The notes beneath the pieces were generated by a model, which saw only the letters and a program-made list of their open reading frames with translations, had not been told where the DNA came from and did not search any database. From Dryomyza anilis (taxonomy: Eukaryota; Arthropoda; Insecta; Diptera; Dryomyzidae), in the NCBI GenBank assembly GCA_951804985.1, contig OX638134.1:78843679-78907678 (forward strand): 64,000 nt of DNA, written 5' to 3'. The position numbers and the translations under genes are program-made. Shown here piece by piece: positions 57,370 to 64,000 of this stretch. Positions within the stretch are counted from its first letter, which is position 1, and each line of letters starts with the position of its first letter.

Positions 57370-58484
57370 CGCCAGCTATGGCTAAATACAGCTGAGAAAA
57401 GTTTTGGATTTGTTTATAAATTCTAAGAGCTTTCGAATGTGGTATGTGGTGGTAATTCCGCATCATTATATTTTAACTATAATTCCAAAAAATCAGGGAT
57501 TTGTTATGAAATCCCGTGGAACAAAATATAGTTATCACATTTTTTAACATTAAGTAATTCATTTAAGTTGCCTATAATTATATTATGTTTGCTGCAAAAT
57601 CGTCATGAGTATTCTGTGAGAATTACAAAAAAAAACGACAATTCTCGCACAAATATGACGATTTAACAAGATATAATGATGTTGATGCTGAGAAGTATTA
57701 TGAATGAAACAATCACTCACAGAAATAATTGTATGGCGTGCACGGTTTCGGCGAATATGTATGTATAAATATGTAATCGCATCTACCAAATATGGTTTGC
57801 TTTAATGGACATTTATTTGTGACAAACAATAGTATGAAACGTAACCAACTATTAGTTGAAGCAACTGTTAAACTACTCCATTTACATATTTTTTGATGTA
57901 CATTGCTATGAGAACTAAATTTAAAATGAGATATGACCAATATTTAGTTAGCTCAACAGATAGTTGGTTATATTGACGACGAAATGATATTAAATTAGGT
58001 TGTAGTAATCAATTTTTGATTCAACTGCTAAATCAGTTGTTTTTAGAAAAACGTTGTCAAAGCAGGAAAACACCAGTCTCAGACGCTTCAGGTTTTTTTT
58101 ACTCGTTTTTTGTGCTTCTGACAACGAGAGATCGGAATTTCTCTATGAAGTATGTGCAGATCGCAAATTACCGACGAATCGTTGTGCTGGCTTCTTCGTG
58201 TACTTAAATTGGCTACCACAACTAAACAATCCCCGATTATTTTGTTGTGTGAAATATATTCATTAGTTGTGTGAATTGCCATTTGATGTTACAACAACTA
58301 AATTAGTCGCAAACTGACAGAACTATATAAATCGGTTGACAAAACGGTTGCGTCAACTGACTTATTCTCCGAACTCAGGATAAAAAAAAAAACAAAATTA
58401 AAAATAAAAATAAATCCCGCGAATGTTTTCTACGAAACACAAATTTTTGTTTTATCACAAACGAACCAAGAAAACTAAAAAAAA
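57370..58484. other. Upstream of the proximal GPCR first exon
   Basis: No gene recognised. Several TAGTTG/CAACTA words recur at 57840-58320. Overlapping frames near 58016-58282 lack protein-like composition. Confidence 0.4.
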
Positions 58485-59155
58485 AACAGTTGGAAGGTTA
58501 GATCACATTGGAAATTTTAAAGTAGGGACATTTTATAGTAGGTGTTATTATAATAGTTAGGATTATCAAAATTATAGTCGATCTCAGCCGACTATAAATA
58601 CCCTACACATATGTGTGGTTACCATTCAAAGTTGTATATAGGTCACCAGGGTATACGAATCCTGAAAATAACTACAAACTTTCAATCGCTAAAGAATTTC
58701 CATTAATTTGATACCCATATTTACCTATGGGTAGGTGTACCGAATTTCGATTTTTTTTTGGAACCACAAGTCGTTTCGAGGGAGAACATTATTTTCATGT
58801 ATTTGAGCATGAAGTCAATATATGTATTTGACCAATAAAGTTTACCTGAACACGTATACAGTAAAATTCACCAGTAGATGTGTTTTATATGATGAATTTG
58901 AACATAAGTGGTCGGTTCACAGGTCATAATGGACTGATCATGCCCGTTTTCACTGACAGACAGCGTAGTTAGGAGTTTCATTTATTTAGCTCTTCTAGTT
59001 TTTCTGTAATTGTGACAGAAAGACAGACGGACATACAGACAAAGGTCATGCTGATCAAGAATATATATACTTTTCCATACCGGAGATGATTCCTTCTGGG
59101 TGTTATAAACGGCGTACCAAACTGAATATACCCTTTCACTCTTAGTGTAGGGTAT
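58485..59155 (-). mobile_element. DINE-1/INE-1-like element (copy C)
   Basis: Same orientation as copy B. It has AACAGTTGGAAGGTTAGATC, the palindrome ATAGTCGATCTCAGCCGACT, GATCAAGAATATATATACTT and CTTAGTGTAGGGTAT. The GTCCGTCTG tract is shortened. Confidence 0.8.
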
Positions 59156-59306
59156 GAAAATAATAATTAAGCCAATATTTTTAATATTGGCTTAATCTAT
59201 TTTGAAATTTCCTATATAAAATTTAAAATATTTTGATATTGAATTGTGTGTTTTTTGAAATAATTGTCAAAATAGAAAATTTGAAGGTATTTTTAAATCA
59301 AACCTA

Positions 59307-59523
59307 CACTCAAAAAAAGTCCCTCAAATCCCATTAAAATTGGTCAATGGGACAAATATTGATTTAATAGTATACAACAAATAAATATTTTCATATAAAT
59401 TCAATGGAAATGTTATGGTATTTTGTGGTATTTAATGGTATTTTCCGATTATAATAATAATTTATACTATTGACTATTTTTAATAGTAAAAAACTATTAT
59501 TTATATAGTATTTTTTTCTGTGT
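59307..59523 (-). mobile_element. 217-bp MITE, CACCCAGAAAAAAATAC family (copy 2, inverted)
   Basis: It begins CACTCAAAAAAAGTCCCTCA and ends AGTATTTTTTTCTGTGT. The sequence is the reverse complement of copies 1 and 3 over its whole length. Confidence 0.8.
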
Positions 59524-60115
59524 ACTGCAATTACTTGGACCCTATTTTATATTCTATATGCATATTAGTTTTCTTTTTTTGAAACTATGAAAGCATTAAA
59601 AACTTTATTTTAATATTATGGAATTTTGCCAAATAAAATATGTAGCAAAACGCTCGATAAATTTAATATACGCACGCTTTTTGGCTATGAAATTAAAACA
59701 ATGCGGTTTTCCTGAGTAGCCCCAATGCATATACTTAATATACACACTTAACGGCTTAAAGAAAAAAAAAAACAAAAAGTAAAAATTAAAATAAAAAATC
59801 AAGTGCTATGGTTCATTTCAATTACTCTGAATTAAAATCAACTTACTAAAAAGTTTTAATAAAAAAACAATACAGCATAATTATAATATTAAAGCAACAT
59901 ATGTTAGTCATAATTTAAGCATAATTAGGTACAATTTTGCACACACATGAACAAATGTAATTTATTCTGAAAATACCTTAAACAGTAAAATTCCCATGGC
60001 TCATTATATATGAAATTTTATGCATAAAAACTTAAAGTAAAATTTGGTATCAATTTTTGTTAGTAAACAAAAAATAAACTAATATTTTAACAAAACTCTG
60101 ATTATTTTTTGTATA

Positions 60116-60336
60116 TACTCAGAAAAAAATATTATATAAATAATAGTTTTTTACTATTAAAAATAGTCAATAGGATAAATTATTATTTTAATTGGAAAAT
60201 ACCATTAAATACTGCAAAATACCATGACATTTCCATTGAGTTTATATGAAAATATTTATTTTTTGTATACTATTAAATCTATAATTGCCCAATTGACCAA
60301 TTTAATTGGTATTTAAGGGAATTTTATTCTGGGTGT
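60116..60336 (+). mobile_element. 221-bp MITE, CACCCAGAAAAAAATAC family (copy 3)
   Basis: It begins TACTCAGAAAAAAATATTAT and ends GGGAATTTTATTCTGGGTGTA. Same orientation as copy 1. It lies about 590 bases from inverted copy 2, so the two could form a hairpin in a transcript through this intron. Confidence 0.82.
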
Positions 60337-60512
60337 AGTCAAATTTAACCTATAGTAAAATTTATTTAAACTCACAATAATGATGATATTTAGGTTATTT
60401 TTTCTTTTTGTACCTTTTTTAAACATTTGTCAGAAAGGTTAAATTAACCCATTTAGTAAAATCTTCCTCGTTAAATTGTACATTATGTCACTGAACATAA
60501 TATATGTCATCT

Positions 60513-60600
60513 AGGGCTGTGCGATTAATCGATTAATAAATAAATATATCAGAATTCGGTTTAATCAACATTTTGATTTATTGATGAACGACACAGCCCT
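60513..60600. mobile_element. 88-bp hAT-like miniature element
   Basis: AGGGCTGTGCGATTAATC at the left is matched in reverse complement by GATGAACGACACAGCCCT at the right, imperfect after the first 10 bases. AGGGCTGTGC is reminiscent of CAGGGCTGTG ends of hAT elements. No convincing 8-bp duplication was seen. Confidence 0.55.
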
Positions 60601-61162
60601 TAAAATAACTGATCTAGAAATAATAATTAAAACTTGATATTCTTTCAGAATATATAAAATTTTATCAAGCATGCAATTCAAAGTAAAATTTCTGTCGGAC
60701 GGTGTTCAAGAGTTTTTTAAAGTTTTGTTTAATGCTATTGATACAATTACTTTTTGCCTTAAATTTTTGTTAAATTGTAGATTAGTTTTTGTGAAATATT
60801 TAAATAATTTGATGCTGTTTGCAAGAATTAGCCTACTTGATAACAATGCTATTTCTGAAATTTATTTATCATTCAAATATTTGACAAATGCGTATTAAAT
60901 TCGTTTCACAGTATTTAAATAGCGTAAATTCAATTGAAAATCATATATTTTGCATTGATACATTCAATTTAAAAATTATGATAAATATTCAATTTGAAAC
61001 TATATATAGTTTGTAATTCAATTTTTTAGTAAACAATTCTGAACAAATAAAATTTGATTATTTGGTAAAAGTTCAAGATAGGATTCGTTTTATCGAAATC
61101 CCTAACATTTTTGTAACATCCCTGCAAACCAGTTGACGTTAATTATTGAAAATGATCATATG
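60601..61162. other. Intronic/intergenic stretch with nothing recognised
   Basis: A 75-codon frame at 60671-60898 lacks similarity or coding composition. Otherwise AT-rich. Confidence 0.4.
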
Positions 61163-62450
61163 TCCGAGTGGAAATTTAATTCAGAGTGCGATCATTGCCT
61201 GATCAGACAGCCTGAATTCAAATCTGGAAATGTTCATGTTTTCAAAATGTGACGCTATTCGAAGTTACAATCCTGATCAGGTTGGCAGATCTTACACTCA
61301 GAAGAAAATGTCCCATTATGTACTTAATAGTACGACCATTAATCTTATAGCTCACGTATTAATAGTTTTTTCATTTTAAATCAAAAGTTTTCTAATTAAT
61401 TTAATAGTATTCGAAAAATTCAGTACCATAAATTTAAATATTTCAATATTATTATTTTTAATAGAATAAATATTATTGTTTTAATGGTTTTATCCTATAA
61501 TAATAAAGGTGGTATACAACACATAAACACGAATATAAACATGTTCGTTTTGTGCGTGTTTGTTTTTGCAATAATCGACATTATTAAACGCGACATTGGT
61601 AAGGACTCAATGTATTTAATATAAATACATTATATTTAAGCTTTTTTTTATTTATTACAGATAATAAATACTATATCAAATTTCTATAATGGCAACGTAC
61701 TCAAAAATAAATGCAATCAATTATTGGAAACTGAAGCCAACATCAAATGTGTTATAATATTTTGCAATGAGGAGTTTTTTATTTCAATTTCGACATTTAT
61801 ATAAAATAAATTATACAATAAAATAATTAAATTCCATTTTCGTTTTAATAAAATACTAGGATGTAATTCAACTATACCATAATCTTTATAATACGTATCA
61901 TCAAATTTAGATAGGTTTTGCTTATTGTAATTAAAGACTATATTATAAAATTGATGGTACACGAACATGTTGTATTAATAGTTTCAATATTACTGAACTA
62001 ATGGGACACATTCTATTGACCAATTTTAGTGGTATAAATTATTGTTTTTCTATTGAAATACTATTAATTTACCATGTACTTATTCTTATCCTAACCATTT
62101 ATAATTCAATGCATATTTAAATTCTTCTTAAACTGCTTTTACCAAATTTGAGACCTTTCAACCAAAAAATATTTTTGTCAACAAAGTCATCTCAATAACT
62201 TTTGCAATGACAAAAAGTCAACGTTTTGTCAATGAGATATTTCAAATTTTTAAAAATGTTGAGAATTTGTATTTCTTTTGCATTTGCGTTTAACTTTTAT
62301 TTATTAGAATATTTTATTTTATTAGAATAATTTTGCTACCCAATTTTATTATAAAAGTTTTTTTAATAACATTTGACCCTGAACAGTACCATTTCAGTTG
62401 GCCTTTGTTGGGGCTGCCTTATCGTATTCTGATCAAGAACGGATGCGAAA
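61163..62450. repeat. Dispersed repeat with CCTGATCAGG motifs (copy 2), interrupted by a nested insertion
   Basis: Same family as 40404-40912. The sequence corresponding to CTGATCTTATTCTTATCCTA of copy 1 is split here. The left part ends CAGATCTTA near 61274 and the right part resumes at TTATTCTTATCCTAACC near 62078. The intervening 0.8 kb is absent from copy 1. Confidence 0.65.
61275..62080. mobile_element. 0.8-kb insertion nested in the 61.2-62.4 kb repeat
   Basis: It starts CACTCAGAAGAAAATGTCCC and ends TTTACCATGTAC, with TTA duplicated at the junctions (CTTACACTC and TACTTATTC). Near the right, CTAATGGGACACATTCTATT is partly complementary to the left end. The terminus CACTCAGAA resembles the MITE family termini seen elsewhere in this window. 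Confidence 0.55.
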
Positions 62451-63060
62451 TAAGGCTAACCTTAACCAATTTCCACTCAAGTGTGTCTAAAAACACTAAA
62501 GTTTCGATATCGTTAAGTTATCTTTGGTTGGTTGGGAATATAAAATTACGATAAATGATCGTAGCACAATTTAAACCAGGGATGATAACCATGTTATGAA
62601 GTTAGGCATAAGTTGTTAGCGTAAGTTGTTAGCGTAATAATAAATAAAAAAATTATTAAAAAAAATATATAAAACTTTTACGTTATTTTATAGAATTTCC
62701 TAACTTCCGTTAATATTAATTTTTCAATTGCTATTAATTTGAACGCGTGTTTGTCATACGCTGCTATACAAATAAAACTTCAAGTCATTGAGACTTTTTC
62801 TTTTATTGTATACAAAATAGATAATGATAATGATAAAATATTTTGTTAGGTTTTTTAAGGGGCATTTTTTATATAACATATCTATATTTCTGAAGTGTTT
62901 TCATTTGTTAGTCACATCACACATTATAAAATAATTTTCTGTGGAAAAGTGATTAAATTATATTGCTATGTACGAGTTCTATTTGCTATTTAAAAAAGTA
63001 AGGTCATGTTTAAGAATTATTTTATTTACATTTAAAAAACAAAGTTTCCAAAAACTTTTT
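62451..63060. other. Intronic stretch with nothing recognised
   Basis: AT-rich sequence with a short direct repeat (GTAAGTTGTTAGC near 62610-62635). No gene recognised. Confidence 0.4.
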
Positions 63061-63063
63061 ATA

Positions 63064-63790
63064 CAAAAAATTCAATTTGCTCACTAAAAATTCAATTTTA
63101 TTACTAAAATTCAATTTGCTCACTAAAAATTCTATTTTTTAATATAAATTAAATTTTTCAATAAAAATTTAAATTTTCAATAAAAATTCAATTTTTCATT
63201 AAAAATGCAATTTTTCACTAAAAATTCAATTTTCACTAAAAATTCAAATTTTTCAATAAAAATTCAATTACTCACTAAAAATTAAAATTTTTCAATAAAA
63301 ATTCAATTTCTCACTAAAAATTTAAATTTTCACTTAAAATTAAACTTTTTAATAATAATTAAAGTTCTAACTCAAATTTTTTTTTTATGCATAATTAAAT
63401 TTTTCACTGAAACTAAATTTTTCACTAAAAACTAAATTTTTTTTTACTAAAAATTCAAATTTTCACTAAAATTAAATTTTTCACTGAAAATTGAATTTTT
63501 CACTAAAATGCAATATTTCACTAAAAATTTAATTTATCACTATAAATTCAAATATTCACTAAAAAATTAAATTTTTCACTAAAAAAAAATCAATTTTTGA
63601 ATTTTTTACTGAAATTTAATTTTTTACTAAAAATTCAAATTTTCACTAAAAAATTAAATTTTTCACTAAAAAAATCAATTTTTGAATTTTTAAATTCCAT
63701 TTTACACAACAAAAAAAATTCACTAAAAATATTATTTTCACTAAAAATTCAATTTTTCACTAAATTTAAATTTAATTTATCAATTAAAAA
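63064..63790. repeat. 19-bp satellite array, inverted relative to 43.5-45.2 kb
   Basis: Degenerate tandem units of CACTAAAAATTCAATTTTT, the exact reverse complement of the 43.5-45.2 kb unit (AAAAATTGAATTTTTAGTG). Units are more diverged and carry indels. It ends about 60 bases from the donor of the distal GPCR TM1 exon at 63851. Confidence 0.88.
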
Positions 63791-63850
63791 ATATATTCAC
63801 TATATAAATAAATTCTATACATTTAAAATCAACAAAACCTAAAAACTCAC

Positions 63851-64000
63851 CGCAACATTAAGGTGTATTTGCTATTTTTGGTGGCTTTCTTGCGCGCCAA
63901 AATGATCAGGGCCAAAAAATTGCCAATGACGCCGAGCACCAGCAGAAAAGTGCTGATCATCAGCAGTCGCGATCGCCCAGTGGAACGGATGGCTGAAAGC
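63851..64000 (-). CDS. Prostanoid-receptor-like GPCR, distal alternative TM1 exon (5' end outside window)
   Basis: On the minus strand this reads LSAIRSTGRSRLLMISTFLL, then VLGVIGNFLALIILARKKAT and KNSKYTLMLR, ending CG/GTGAGT. It aligns along its length with the proximal TM1 exon (GVIGNILVLGILARKRVSRN, TKHTFMMR) and has the identical phase 2 donor. No second copy of the TM2-TM7 exons lies between this exon and 43334. It must therefore splice to the same exon 2, as an alternative first exon of the same gene. Its start codon lies beyond position 64000. Confidence 0.82.

Noticed and set aside
63851..64000. Interpretation of the distal TM1 exon as part of a separate duplicated GPCR gene
   Set aside because: No second set of TM2-TM7 exons lies downstream on the minus strand in the window, and the donor phase matches the shared exon 2. 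The alternative-first-exon reading is simpler.

Overview
This window is AT-rich nuclear DNA from a higher (brachyceran) fly. The coding exons closely resemble Drosophila proteins, but the introns and intergenic DNA are far longer and more repetitive than in D. melanogaster. Organism type is inferred from gene content, GT-AG introns, DINE-1/INE-1-like repeats and base composition. No species can be named from sequence alone.

Layout: (1) 1-4026, + strand: the last five coding exons of the TRPA1 cation channel gene (end of S5, pore, S6, C-terminal coiled coil). (2) 4027-12000: its 3' flank, then intergenic DNA with several transposon-like inverted-repeat elements and a tRNA-derived sequence. (3) About 12008-33785, + strand: a gene for a CIZ1-like nuclear zinc-finger protein. 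It has a 5' leader exon, a short exon holding an upstream ATG, a Gly/Asn-rich exon, an RG/K-rich exon and a large zinc-finger exon. Its introns hold a 2.2 kb A-rich array, foldback elements and DINE-1-like copies. Spliced, it gives a predicted 733 aa. (4) 38031-39749, + strand: an intronless 572 aa multipass membrane protein of the NCLX-like Na/Ca exchanger family that has lost the ion-coordinating residues. (5) 41665 to beyond 64000, - strand: a prostanoid-receptor-like GPCR. Four downstream exons (43334-41665) carry TM2-TM7. Two alternative first coding exons, at 57061-56808 and at 64000-63851, each supply a different N terminus and TM1 and end in the same splice phase.

The strongest unusual signal is in the GPCR gene. 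A 19-bp satellite array lies about 200 bases upstream of the exon 2 acceptor. A second array of the same repeat lies in the opposite orientation about 60 bases downstream of the distal first-exon donor. In the pre-mRNA the two arrays would be complementary and could bring the distal donor to the acceptor while looping out the proximal first exon. Other notable items are the catalytically dead-looking exchanger paralogue, the missing prostanoid-binding arginine in TM7 of the GPCR, the upstream in-frame start of the CIZ1-like gene, a long near-perfect foldback at 25.9-26.1 kb, and several families of short inverted-repeat elements, some with shared termini.

All calls were made by eye from sequence. 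Percentages, database identity and transcript support were not computed.
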